The translations under genes and the position numbers were made by a program. This document shows, one piece after another, positions 49,670 through 57,438 of a DNA stretch of 64,000 nt. The stretch lies in assembly GCA_041393775.1 (NCBI GenBank), contig JAWKJM010000011.1, forward strand, positions 1-64,000. The letters run 5' to 3'. Source of the stretch: JADKAV01 sp041393775 (GTDB taxonomy: Bacteria; Actinomycetota; Actinomycetes; S36-B12; UBA10799). Within the stretch, counting starts at the first letter, position 1; each line of letters starts with the position of its first letter. Under the pieces are notes generated by a model that made no database searches, had not been told where the DNA came from, and saw only the letters and a list, made by a program, of their open reading frames with translations.

Positions 49670-49701
49670 CGTAGACTCTGGTCAACATCAAGGGAGGGCC
49701 C

Positions 49702-50892
49702 GTGGCCAAGCGCCTGTTTTCATCCGAGTCGGTGACCGAGGGGCATCCGGACAAGATCGCTGATCAGATCAGTGACAGCATCCTGGACGCCATGCTCGCC
49801 AACGACCCGGAATCACACGTCGCGGTGGAGACGCTGGTGACGACCGGCCTGGTGGTGGTGGCCGGTGAGGTCGACACCCAGACCTACGTCGACATCCCCA
49901 GCACCGTGCGCCGCAGGATTCTGGAGATCGGCTACGACTCGTCGGACAAGGGGTTCGACGGTCATTCGTGTGGGATCTCGGTCTCCCTCGGCCAGCAGTC
50001 CGAAGACATCCGGCAGGGCGTGGACGACTCCTGGGAGGAACGCCACGAGCACAGCGCCGATCCACTGGACCTGCAAGGTGCTGGCGACCAGGGCCTGATG
50101 TTCGGATACGCCTGCACTGACACCCCGGAACTCATGCCGCTGCCGATCGCCCTGGCTCAGCGACTGAGCCGGCGGCTGACCGCGGTCAGGAAACAAGCTG
50201 TCATTCCGTACCTGCGTCCGGACGGCAAGGTGCAGGTGACGATCGAGTACGACGGGGCGACACCGATGGCGGTGAACACGGTGGTGGTCTCAAGCCAGCA
50301 CATCGAAGACATCGACCTCGACACGCTGCTGGCCCCAGACATCGAGGAATTCGTGATCCGTCCGGAACTGGCCGCGTTGGAACTCGCCACCGACCAGGCC
50401 CGCGCCCTGGTGAATCCGACCGGCCGGTTCGTGGCTGGCGGACCGGCCGCCGACGCCGGGGTCACCGGCCGCAAGATCATCGTGGACACCTACGGCGGAA
50501 TGGCCCGACACGGTGGCGGAGCGTTCTCCGGAAAGGATCCGTCCAAGGTCGACCGTTCTGCGTCCTACGCAATGCGATGGGTGGCCAAGAACATCGTGGC
50601 CGCCGGGCTTGCGACGCGATGTGAGGTCCAGGTGTCGTACGCCATCGGCGCCTCGCACCCGGTCGGCTTGTTCGTGGAGACGTTCGGCACCGGCGCGGTG
50701 CCCGATGAGCGATTGGAGGATCTGATTCTCGAGGTGTTCGACTTGCGACCAGCTGCGATCATCCGGGATCTCGACCTGAAACGGCCGATCTTCACGCAGA
50801 CCGCGGCCTACGGTCACTTCGGCCGTGAGGAGCCCGACTTCACGTGGGAGCGCACCGACCGGGTCGAGGCGTTGCAGGCAGCCGTCCGGTAG
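49702..50892 (+). CDS. metK: S-adenosylmethionine synthetase
   Basis: A 396-residue enzyme that makes SAM from methionine and ATP. The N-terminal RLFSSESVTEGHPDKIADQI holds the conserved His and Asp, GEVDTQTYVDI follows, the signature hexapeptide-like loop is GAGDQGLMFGYA, and the P-loop-like GGGAFSGKDPSKVDRS is near residue 270. The GTG start has AGGGAGG upstream. It overlaps priA by 1 nt. Confidence 0.97.
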   Translation: MAKRLFSSESVTEGHPDKIADQISDSILDAMLANDPESHVAVETLVTTGLVVVAGEVDTQTYVDIPSTVRRRILEIGYDSSDKGFDGHSCGISVSLGQQSEDIRQGVDDSWEERHEHSADPLDLQGAGDQGLMFGYACTDTPELMPLPIALAQRLSRRLTAVRKQAVIPYLRPDGKVQVTIEYDGATPMAVNTVVVSSQHIEDIDLDTLLAPDIEEFVIRPELAALELATDQARALVNPTGRFVAGGPAADAGVTGRKIIVDTYGGMARHGGGAFSGKDPSKVDRSASYAMRWVAKNIVAAGLATRCEVQVSYAIGASHPVGLFVETFGTGAVPDERLEDLILEVFDLRPAAIIRDLDLKRPIFTQTAAYGHFGREEPDFTWERTDRVEALQAAVR

Positions 50893-52751
50893 TGGCGCAG
50901 GTTGCTCGGGTCGCGGTGGAATCGCCGCTGCCACACCTGGACCGGCTCTTCGACTTCTCGATTCCGGAGGAATTGGATGGTGATGCCGTGCCTGGCTGCC
51001 GGGTGCGGGTCCGGTTTCACGGCCGGTTGATCGGGGGGTGGCTGATCGAGCGCGGCCCCACGCACTTCGAGGGCAGACTGCAGCCTCTCCAGAGGGTCTC
51101 CGGACCGGCGGTGTTGACCGCGGCCACGGCGCGCTTGTGCCGGATCGTGGCCGACCGGTTCGCCGGCAACTTCACCGATGTGGCGCGATTCGCAGTGCCG
51201 CCGCGGGTCGCAGCGGTCGAGAAGCGGGAGTTTCAGGTGGTCACGAACGTCCCGCCGCGTCCGGACATGGGGGCTTGGGCGCAGTACGACCAGGCACGAC
51301 CTTTCCTGGCTGCCAGGTCCGGCGCCGCGTCCTGGATCTGCCACCCTCATGACGAACCGTTCGCGATGCTGGCCGCGGTTGCCGCTGACACAGCCGCGCA
51401 GGGGCGAGCATCGGTTCTCGTAGTGCCCGACGCGCGTGACGTTCGCGCGTTGCATGAGGCCTGCGCCTCGTTGATGGACCCGGATCAGGTCGCGGTGGTG
51501 TCCGGTGAGGCGTCGAACCGGGTCCGCTACCGGACGCATCTCGAGGTACTGGCCGGCGCGAGACCGGTCGTGATCGGCACCCGATCGGCGGTGTTCGCCC
51601 CCGTCCCGGACCTCGGACTGATCGCCGTGTGGGACGACGGCGACGATGTACTGGCCGAGCCGCAATCCCCGGGCTGGCACGCACGCGAGGTCGCCGCGCT
51701 CAGGGCCTGGCAGGAAGATGCGCGGGTGCTGGTGGGCGGGTTTGCGCGAACGGCGGCGACCGCCCAGTGGGTTGCCGAGCGCCGTGCCGTCGACATCCGA
51801 CTTGAGCGGCAGACAGCCCGCGACCGGCGTTTCCGGGTCGAGGCGCTCACGGAGCCGGACGCCGACCGCCGGCGGATTCCCGGCCGGGCCTTCAGGCTGC
51901 TGCAGAAGGCCGTCGAGTCCGGCGTCGCTCTCGTCCAGGTGCCGCAGGTCGGGGGCGCGACCGCGCTGGTGTGCGCCCGCTGCGGGGATGTGGCGCGCTG
52001 TCCGCGCTGCGGTGGTGGAGTCCGGCCGGATCAAGCGGGTCGAGCGCGCTGCCGGTCGTGCCACCAGGAGTTCACCACCTGCGGGTCGTGCGGCAATGAG
52101 CAGTTCTTGTTGCTGGGGGCGGGCTCGCGGCTGACCGCCGAACAACTGCTGCAAGGGTTCGCGGATGTCCCGGTGCTGCGAAGCGACGCGGACGCCGGGG
52201 TTCTGGACCAGGTGGAGATCGAGCGGGGTCTGGTCGTCGCCACACCTGGATCGGAGCCACATCTGGCCCAGGGGTACGGGTGCCTGGTCATCCTCGACAC
52301 TGAGGTGTTGTTGGCCCGCAGTGCTCTTCGGGCACAAGAGGAAGCGGCCCGGCGCTGGATGGCGGCGATCGCCATGACGCGACCGGATGCCGTAACGCTG
52401 CTGGTCGCAGCCCAGGACGTCGCTGTGGTCCAGTCGCTGGTGCGCAACGACCTCGCCGGGATGGCCGAGACCGAGCGGGCAGAGCGGGCCCAGGCACACA
52501 TGCCTCCTGCCTACCGCTGCGTCCGACTGCGAGGGGATACCGCCGCCGTCGGACAGTGGCTGGCGGGTTTCGAAGGAACAGTGCTCGGGCCGCTGGAGAC
52601 GGTGGGGGGCAGTGAGGCGCTGCTGCTGGCCCCATTGGAGCAGTCGGCGGCACTGCTGCGGCAGGTCCGCGAGATCCAGATCCAGCGGTCCCGCGACGGG
52701 AAGCCCGTGGTGGATGTGCGTGTCGACCCTGTGGACCTGGGCGACACGTAG
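50892..52751 (+). CDS. priA: Probable primosomal protein N' (PriA), helicase-degenerate
   Basis: A 619-residue actinobacterial PriA-like protein. The N-terminal DNA-binding region contains HLDRLFDFSIPEEL and GCRVRVRFHGRLIGGWL. The Zn-binding region is well kept: CARCGDVARCPRCGG and CRSCHQEFTTCGSCG (about 356-400). The helicase motifs are degraded: where motif I (GxGKT) belongs there is HPHDEPFAMLAAVAADTA, and the DEEH box is replaced by WDDGDD. Loss of ATPase motifs is known for this group, so a helicase-independent role in replication restart is likely. GTG at 50892 overlaps the metK stop. Confidence 0.88.
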   Translation: MAQVARVAVESPLPHLDRLFDFSIPEELDGDAVPGCRVRVRFHGRLIGGWLIERGPTHFEGRLQPLQRVSGPAVLTAATARLCRIVADRFAGNFTDVARFAVPPRVAAVEKREFQVVTNVPPRPDMGAWAQYDQARPFLAARSGAASWICHPHDEPFAMLAAVAADTAAQGRASVLVVPDARDVRALHEACASLMDPDQVAVVSGEASNRVRYRTHLEVLAGARPVVIGTRSAVFAPVPDLGLIAVWDDGDDVLAEPQSPGWHAREVAALRAWQEDARVLVGGFARTAATAQWVAERRAVDIRLERQTARDRRFRVEALTEPDADRRRIPGRAFRLLQKAVESGVALVQVPQVGGATALVCARCGDVARCPRCGGGVRPDQAGRARCRSCHQEFTTCGSCGNEQFLLLGAGSRLTAEQLLQGFADVPVLRSDADAGVLDQVEIERGLVVATPGSEPHLAQGYGCLVILDTEVLLARSALRAQEEAARRWMAAIAMTRPDAVTLLVAAQDVAVVQSLVRNDLAGMAETERAERAQAHMPPAYRCVRLRGDTAAVGQWLAGFEGTVLGPLETVGGSEALLLAPLEQSAALLRQVREIQIQRSRDGKPVVDVRVDPVDLGDT

Positions 52752-52754
52752 ACT
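52749..52754 (+). promoter_or_regulatory. Minus-10 box TAGACT of def, overlapping the priA stop
   Basis: TAGACT begins with the stop codon of priA. A start about 7 nt downstream would give def a very short leader that still includes GAGGAGG (52762-52768). Confidence 0.4.
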
Positions 52755-52772
52755 TCTGCCCGAGGAGGCGAC

Positions 52773-53312
52773 GTGTCGGTTGTGGACATCCGGTTGTTCG
52801 GAGATCCGGTGCTGCGCACACCTGCAGTGCCGGTCGTGGACTTCGACAAGCAGTTGCGGAGGCTGGTGCAGGATCTCACCGACACCATGCTGGAGGCTCC
52901 AGGAGTCGGACTGGCGGCGCCGCAACTGGGTGTCGGGCTAAGGGTCTTCACTTACTACGTCGATGGCGAACTCGGCCATCTGATCAACCCCGACCTGGAT
53001 CTCACTGCTGAGTTGCAGGAGGAGGAAGAAGGCTGCTTGTCCCTACCTGACGTCCGCTTCCCGACGCCGCGTGCCATGGGAGTGGTTGCCAGAGGTTTCA
53101 ACATGCACGGGGAGCCGGTCACGGTCTCCGGCACGCATCTCTTGGCGCGCTGCGTACAGCATGAAACCGATCACCTCGACGGAGTGCTCTTCATCGATCG
53201 GCTGGACCCGGTCCGACGCAAGGAAGCCATGAAGATGATCCGCGAGTCCGAATGGTTCGGGCCCAACACGATCGTGAAGACCAGCCCGCATCTGCAGAAG
53301 GCCCCGCGGTGA
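52773..53312 (+). CDS. def: Peptide deformylase
   Basis: A 179-residue metal-dependent deformylase that removes the formyl group from new proteins. The three family motifs are present: GVGLAAPQ (44-51), EGCLSLP with metal ligand Cys88, and QHETDHLDG with His130, Glu131 and His134. An acidic stretch EEEE precedes motif 2, and a C-terminal extension of about 25 residues follows the fold. GTG at 52773 has GAGGAGG upstream. It overlaps fmt by 4 nt, so formylation and deformylation enzymes are made together. Confidence 0.96.
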   Translation: MSVVDIRLFGDPVLRTPAVPVVDFDKQLRRLVQDLTDTMLEAPGVGLAAPQLGVGLRVFTYYVDGELGHLINPDLDLTAELQEEEEGCLSLPDVRFPTPRAMGVVARGFNMHGEPVTVSGTHLLARCVQHETDHLDGVLFIDRLDPVRRKEAMKMIRESEWFGPNTIVKTSPHLQKAPR

Positions 53313-54226
53313 GAGTCGTCTTCGCGGGCACCCCCGAGGTGGCGGTCGTCAGCCTCGAAGCCCTTCTGAGGTCGCGGCACGACGTGATCGCTGTCGTGAG
53401 CCGCCCGGATGCAGTGGCCGGCCGAGGGCACCGGTTGACCCGCAGTCCAGTCAGCAGGGTCGCCGCTGAGCACGGCATCCCGGTGCTCACCCCCACGAGA
53501 CCGAGCGACCCGGAGTTCACCGAACAACTGCGGCACCTCGAGCCTGATTGCTGCCCGGTCGTCGCCTACGGGGCACTGATCCCGCAATCGGTCCTGGACA
53601 TCCCGCGACTGGGATGGGTGAATCTGCATTTCTCGCTGCTGCCGGCCTGGCGCGGCGCGGCTCCGGTGCAGCGAGCCATCATGGGCGGCGACGACGTCAC
53701 CGGCGCCGCCGTCTTCCAGCTCGAGGCGGGCATGGACACCGGCCCCGTGTTCGGGGTCGTCACCGAGAGCATCGGGCCAAGGGACACTGCCGGCGACTTG
53801 CTCGAACGGTTGGCCGACTCCGGCGCTCAACTGCTGGTCAAGGTTCTCGATGGCATCGAGGAGGGCGCGTTGCACGCCGTGCCGCAGTCCTCGGACGGCG
53901 TCAGCCTTGCCCCCAAGATCACGGTGGAGGACGCGCGGATTCGGTGGGATGAGCCCGCCATCGGCGTGGACAGGCGCATCCGGGGCTGCACGCCGGCGCC
54001 GGGTGCGTGGACGATGCTGGGTGAGGTGAAGGTGAAGGTCCACCCCGTGGCTGCGACGCAGGAACGGCTCGACCCCGGCCACATCCGCATCGACCGCAAC
54101 CGGGTGTTGGTCGGGACGCTCACCACGGCTGTCGAACTGGGCACAGTCCAGCCAGCAGGCAAGAAGGCTATGGCCGCAGCAGATTGGGCGCGGGGCCTGC
54201 ACGGTGATTCCTTGGTCTTCACGTGA
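53309..54226 (+). CDS. fmt: Methionyl-tRNA formyltransferase
   Basis: A 305-residue enzyme that formylates initiator Met-tRNA. The N-terminal Rossmann domain has VVFAGTPEVAVVSLEAL, the catalytic/folate region has LGWVNLHFSLLPAWRGAAPV with the Asn-x-His pair, and GMDTGPVF follows. The C-terminal OB-like domain begins around residue 205. GTG at 53309 overlaps the def stop, and the gene overlaps rsmB by 4 nt. Confidence 0.97.
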   Translation: MRVVFAGTPEVAVVSLEALLRSRHDVIAVVSRPDAVAGRGHRLTRSPVSRVAAEHGIPVLTPTRPSDPEFTEQLRHLEPDCCPVVAYGALIPQSVLDIPRLGWVNLHFSLLPAWRGAAPVQRAIMGGDDVTGAAVFQLEAGMDTGPVFGVVTESIGPRDTAGDLLERLADSGAQLLVKVLDGIEEGALHAVPQSSDGVSLAPKITVEDARIRWDEPAIGVDRRIRGCTPAPGAWTMLGEVKVKVHPVAATQERLDPGHIRIDRNRVLVGTLTTAVELGTVQPAGKKAMAAADWARGLHGDSLVFT

Positions 54227-55539
54227 AGGTGAGCCCGGCTCGGCGGGCCGCTTACGACGTCCTGCACGACGTGGGCGCCGAGGGTGCTTACGCGAACCTG
54301 GCTCTGGCGCAGGCGCTGGCGGGCAGGGACCTGTCCACCGCCGACAAGGGTCTGGCCACGGACATCGTGTACACGACGTTGCGTCGTCGGGCCACGATCG
54401 ACGCCGTGCTCGCCACCGTGATGACACGATCGCTGGCCGACACCGATCCGCGGGTCGTCGACGTTCTCCGGATGGCCGTCGCCGAGCACATGTACCTAGG
54501 CAAGCCGGCCCATGCTGTGGTCGACAGCGCCGTGGACCTCGTGCAGTCCGTGGGGGCGGGATCGGCCCGCGGCTTTGTGAATGCGATTCTGCGCAAGGTC
54601 ACCTCGCGCAGCGCTGAACGACTCGTCGCCTCAGCAACGGACGGGCTGTCCGGCGATGACGAACTCTCGGTGCGGTTCTCGCACCCGCGATGGATCATAC
54701 GGGCCCTGCGCGACGTGGTGGGTCCGGCGGAACTGCCGGAGTTGCTGGAGACGGATAATCAGCCACCTCGCGTGACCCTTGCGGCCCGTCCGGCAAGGAT
54801 CGATCGGGCGGACCTGCCCGGAGACCCCACACCCTGGTCGCCCTGGGGGGTCTTCGTCGAGCGGACGGACCCGGGGACGATTGCAGCGGTCCGGGACGGC
54901 CGGGCGGGGGTGCAAGACCTCGGCAGCCAGTTGGTGGTGCTGGCATTGACACGTGCGCACGTCGACGGCCCGGACGACAGCTGGCTGGACATGTGTGCAG
55001 GACCCGGCGGCAAGTCGGCCCTGCTCGCCGATCTCCTGGCTCCCGATGGCCGGCTGGTGGCGGTCGAACAGCATGCCCACCGCGCCGATCTGGTGGAGTC
55101 CGCGCTTCGGGGAACGCCGAATCATGCCGAGGTGGTCATCGCCGACGCGGCTGAGATCAACGGCACGTATTCGCGGGTGCTGGTGGATGCCCCGTGTTCC
55201 GGACTCGGGGTCCTGCGCCGTCGCCCGGACTCCCGGTGGCGGCGTCAGCCGTCGGACATTCCGGCGCTGACAGGCAGCCAGACGACCCTTCTGAACCATG
55301 CGATAGACGTGTGCCGACCTGGCGGAGTCGTGGGTTACGTGACCTGCTCCCCGCACCTGGCCGAGACCGACCTGATCGTGGAGGACGTGCTGCGCCGCCG
55401 CGACGATGTCGTCCAGGAGGATGCTGCGGCGTTGCTGCCCGAGGTGCCGGACTGTGCCGACGGGCTTACGGTCCGGCTTTGGCCACACCGGCACGGCACG
55501 GACGGCATGTACATGGCCTTGCTGCGCAAGAAGCGCTGA
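54223..55539 (+). CDS. rsmB: 16S rRNA m5C967 methyltransferase
   Basis: A 438-residue RsmB/Sun-type enzyme. The N-terminal NusB-like domain (about 1-130) contains ADKGLATDIVYTTLRRR and VNAILRKV. The SAM-binding motif is LDMCAGPGGKSALLADLL (about 263-280). The two catalytic cysteines lie in VLVDAPCSGLGVLRRRPD and in GYVTCSPHLAETD. GTG at 54223 overlaps fmt. The gene ends the def-fmt-rsmB unit and is followed by a family B palindrome. Confidence 0.96.
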   Translation: MKVSPARRAAYDVLHDVGAEGAYANLALAQALAGRDLSTADKGLATDIVYTTLRRRATIDAVLATVMTRSLADTDPRVVDVLRMAVAEHMYLGKPAHAVVDSAVDLVQSVGAGSARGFVNAILRKVTSRSAERLVASATDGLSGDDELSVRFSHPRWIIRALRDVVGPAELPELLETDNQPPRVTLAARPARIDRADLPGDPTPWSPWGVFVERTDPGTIAAVRDGRAGVQDLGSQLVVLALTRAHVDGPDDSWLDMCAGPGGKSALLADLLAPDGRLVAVEQHAHRADLVESALRGTPNHAEVVIADAAEINGTYSRVLVDAPCSGLGVLRRRPDSRWRRQPSDIPALTGSQTTLLNHAIDVCRPGGVVGYVTCSPHLAETDLIVEDVLRRRDDVVQEDAAALLPEVPDCADGLTVRLWPHRHGTDGMYMALLRKKR

Positions 55540-55557
55540 CCCGACGGATCCACCCCA

Positions 55558-55672
55558 TTGCTACGAAGTTGCGGGCCCCATCAAGGCTTCGTTACGAAGG
55601 TGCGCACTCTGGACCGGGCGGACCGCGCACCTTCGTAACAGAACGCCTTCGGGACCCGCAACTTCGTGACAA
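55558..55672. repeat. Family B palindrome, copy B5
   Basis: A nested palindrome 18 bp after the rsmB stop. The outer arms are TACGAAGTTGCGGG and CCCGCAACTTCGTGACA. The inner arms are CGTTACGAAGGTGCGCACTC and GACCGCGCACCTTCGTAACA. The remaining gap to 55797 shows only the promoter of the next gene. Confidence 0.9.
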
Positions 55673-55784
55673 GGGCGCGGCGGGATTCGCCCGGCGACCC
55701 ACACACGGTGTTTGCGGACCACAAGCCCCGGTGACGATGCGGACATCCACACTCGATGTGATCCCGGTCCGGCTCTGGCGCTGG

Positions 55785-55790
55785 TACGGT
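55785..55790 (+). promoter_or_regulatory. Minus-10 box TACGGT of the nuclease-like gene (leaderless)
   Basis: TACGGT ends 7 nt before the ATG at 55798, with no ribosome site between, as expected for a leaderless gene. Confidence 0.45.
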
Positions 55791-55797
55791 CTGCGCA

Positions 55798-56475
55798 ATG
55801 GTCACGAACGGCGTCGGGACGCTGCGGGAGAAGCCGCTGCATGCCGCGCTGAAGCAGTGGTGCTCACGAGAGGGTGATCTGTTCGAGCAGCCCGTCGACG
55901 GTTTCGTGATCGACATCGTGCGCCCGGGTCTGCTGATCGAGATCCAGACACGCAGTTTCTCGTCCATGCGGCGCAAGTTGACACGACTCTTGGAGAACCA
56001 TTCCGTCCGTGTGGTGCACCCCATCGCTGTGGATCAGTGGATCGTCAAGGTCGATGAGCAGACCGGGGTCATGTCGCGCCGGTTGTCACCGAAACACGGC
56101 CGGCCGGTCGACATCTTCGCCGAGCTTGTGGCTTTCCCGGACCTTGTCGCGGATCCCGGCCTGACCGTGGAGATCCTTCTTGTCCGGACCGAACAGCAGC
56201 GCCGGTTCGAAGCCGGCAAGGCGTGGCGGCGAAGGGGCTGGGTGATCGAGGAGAACCGGCTGCTCGAGGTGGTCGATCGAGTCGTCATCGAAAGCGCCGA
56301 GAATCTCATCCAACTGCTGCCTCCCTTGCCGGAGATCTTCACCACTTCGGACCTTGCGGCCGCGATGCACTGTTCGCGACGACTGGCCCAGCAGGCCACG
56401 TTCTGCCTGCGCAAGAGCGGCGAACTGCAGGTAGTGGGCAAACGGGGACGCGCACTGGAGTATCGCAGGATCTGA
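55798..56475 (+). CDS. Conserved protein with nuclease-like core and winged helix
   Basis: A 225-residue protein of a family that I recall as a conserved uncharacterised domain of actinobacteria and Chloroflexi (DUF8091-like; the name is uncertain). Residues about 10-60 read LHAALKQWCSREGDLFEQ, VDGFVIDIVRPGLLIEIQTR and FSSMRRKLTRLL. The spacing of Asp in FVIDIV and Glu-x-Gln in LIEIQTR matches the D-(E/x)xK/Q pattern of PD-(D/E)XK nucleases. The middle holds HPIAVDQWIVKVD and RRLSPKHGRPVDIFAEL. The C-terminal 60 residues resemble a small winged helix (FTTSDLAAAMHCSRRLAQQA). It is predicted cytoplasmic. The function is unknown; a nucleic-acid role is inferred only. Confidence 0.7.
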   Translation: MVTNGVGTLREKPLHAALKQWCSREGDLFEQPVDGFVIDIVRPGLLIEIQTRSFSSMRRKLTRLLENHSVRVVHPIAVDQWIVKVDEQTGVMSRRLSPKHGRPVDIFAELVAFPDLVADPGLTVEILLVRTEQQRRFEAGKAWRRRGWVIEENRLLEVVDRVVIESAENLIQLLPPLPEIFTTSDLAAAMHCSRRLAQQATFCLRKSGELQVVGKRGRALEYRRI

Positions 56476-56512
56476 TCCCCGGACACGGCGGAGCGAAAAC
56501 ATGGGGATCAAC

Positions 56513-56518
56513 TAGCCT
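56513..56518 (+). promoter_or_regulatory. Minus-10 box TAGCCT of rpe (leaderless)
   Basis: TAGCCT ends 7 nt before the GTG of rpe, and no ribosome site lies between them. Confidence 0.45.
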
Positions 56519-56525
56519 CGTAGTC

Positions 56526-57185
56526 GTGGGTATCCAGATCTCGCCGAGCATCCTCTCTGCCGACTTCGCGAACCTGGCGGCCGAGTGCCAGAGCGTGGCC
56601 GGTCACGCGGACTGGCTGCACGTGGACGTGATGGACAACCATTTCGTCCCCAACCTGACCATCGGCCTCCCCGTTGTAGAGGCGTTGCTCAAGGCCGTGG
56701 ACACCCCGGTCGACTGCCACTTGATGATTGAGGATCCCGACCGCTGGGCCCCCGGCTACGCGGAGGCGGGTGCCGGCAGCGTGACATTCCACGTGGAAGC
56801 CGCGACGGCACCCATCAAGTTGGCCCGCGATCTGCGCGCGCACGGGGCCAAAGCCGGGCTCGCGCTGCGGCCCGCGACCCCGGTGGAGCCCTGCGCGGAC
56901 CTGCTTCCCGAGTTCGACATGCTGCTCATCATGACCGTCGAGCCGGGCTTCGGTGGCCAGAAGTTCCTGGATGTGGTGGTGCCGAAGATTCGACGGGCGC
57001 GACAACTGATCGGTGACGCCGACCTCTGGCTGCAGGTGGACGGAGGGGTGGACCTCAACACCATCGAGATCTGCGCTGAAGCAGGCGCGGACGTGTTCGT
57101 CGCGGGATCGGCGGTGTATGGGGCGGATGACCCGGCGACGGCCGTGGACGGGCTTCGCGCCGCGGCGGCCCGCGTCCGGCCTTGA
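56526..57185 (+). CDS. rpe: Ribulose-phosphate 3-epimerase
   Basis: A 219-residue TIM-barrel metalloenzyme of the pentose phosphate pathway, interconverting ribulose 5-phosphate and xylulose 5-phosphate. ISPSILSADFANLAAE, LHVDVMDNHFVPNLTIG (metal His and catalytic Asp), VDCHLMIEDP and LIMTVEPGFGGQKFL are all present, and LQVDGGVDLNTIE holds the second Asp. GTG at 56526 gives the usual N-terminus. It precedes the rib operon, whose first enzymes use ribulose 5-phosphate, but a riboswitch separates them. Confidence 0.97.
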   Translation: MGIQISPSILSADFANLAAECQSVAGHADWLHVDVMDNHFVPNLTIGLPVVEALLKAVDTPVDCHLMIEDPDRWAPGYAEAGAGSVTFHVEAATAPIKLARDLRAHGAKAGLALRPATPVEPCADLLPEFDMLLIMTVEPGFGGQKFLDVVVPKIRRARQLIGDADLWLQVDGGVDLNTIEICAEAGADVFVAGSAVYGADDPATAVDGLRAAAARVRP

Positions 57186-57208
57186 TCGCCCGGCACTGAC
57201 CCTCGAGT

Positions 57209-57261
57209 CTTGTCACAGGTATGACGTCGGCATCTCGAAGCCTTGTCACAGGCATGTGACA
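57209..57261 (+). promoter_or_regulatory. Direct repeat and palindrome upstream of the riboswitch
   Basis: CTTGTCACAGGTATG (57209-57223) and CTTGTCACAGGCATG (57242-57256) are a 15-bp direct repeat with one mismatch, 33 bp apart (three helical turns). The second copy is part of a perfect palindrome TGTCAC-n6-GTGACA (57244-57261). It lies where the rib promoter is expected, so it may be an operator. No family can be assigned. Confidence 0.45.
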
Positions 57262-57274
57262 CCATGGGTTCAAA

Positions 57275-57389
57275 CGTTTCCAGGGTCGGTGAAACTCCGA
57301 GCCGGCGGTGACAGCCCGCGACCCGTGCTTGCACGGTGGATCCGGTGGAACTCCGGGGCCGACGGTCAAAGTCCGGATGGGAGGAAACG
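57275..57389 (+). promoter_or_regulatory. FMN riboswitch (RFN element)
   Basis: The leader shows the RFN consensus in full order: CAGGGTCGGTGAAACTCCGA, GCCGGCGGTGACAGCCCGCG, a variable arm, TCCGGTGGAACTCCGGGGCC, GACGGTCAAAGTCCGGATGG and GAGGAAACG. Helix P1 is CGTTTCC (57275-57281) with GGAAACG (57383-57389). Binding of FMN should lower expression of the riboflavin genes. The expression platform is the ribosome-site hairpin annotated next. Confidence 0.96.
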
Positions 57390-57412
57390 CTGATCGCCGA
57401 TGTGCTCGGCGT

Positions 57413-57436
57413 GCCCTCCCGTGTCGAGAGGAGGGC
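57413..57436 (+). promoter_or_regulatory. Ribosome-site-sequestering hairpin of the FMN riboswitch
   Basis: GCCCTCC (57413-57419) and GGAGGGC (57430-57436) form a 7-bp GC-rich stem. The 3' arm contains the ribosome site AGGAGGG of ribD, 3 nt before its ATG. Formation in the FMN-bound state would block initiation, so control is probably translational rather than by termination (no T run). Confidence 0.75.
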
Positions 57437-57438
57437 GG

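Noticed and set aside
49616..49701. Possible SAM riboswitch before metK
   Set aside because: Only about 85 bp remain between repeat A7 and the start, and no known SAM aptamer core could be matched; a simple terminator-like hairpin is all that is seen.
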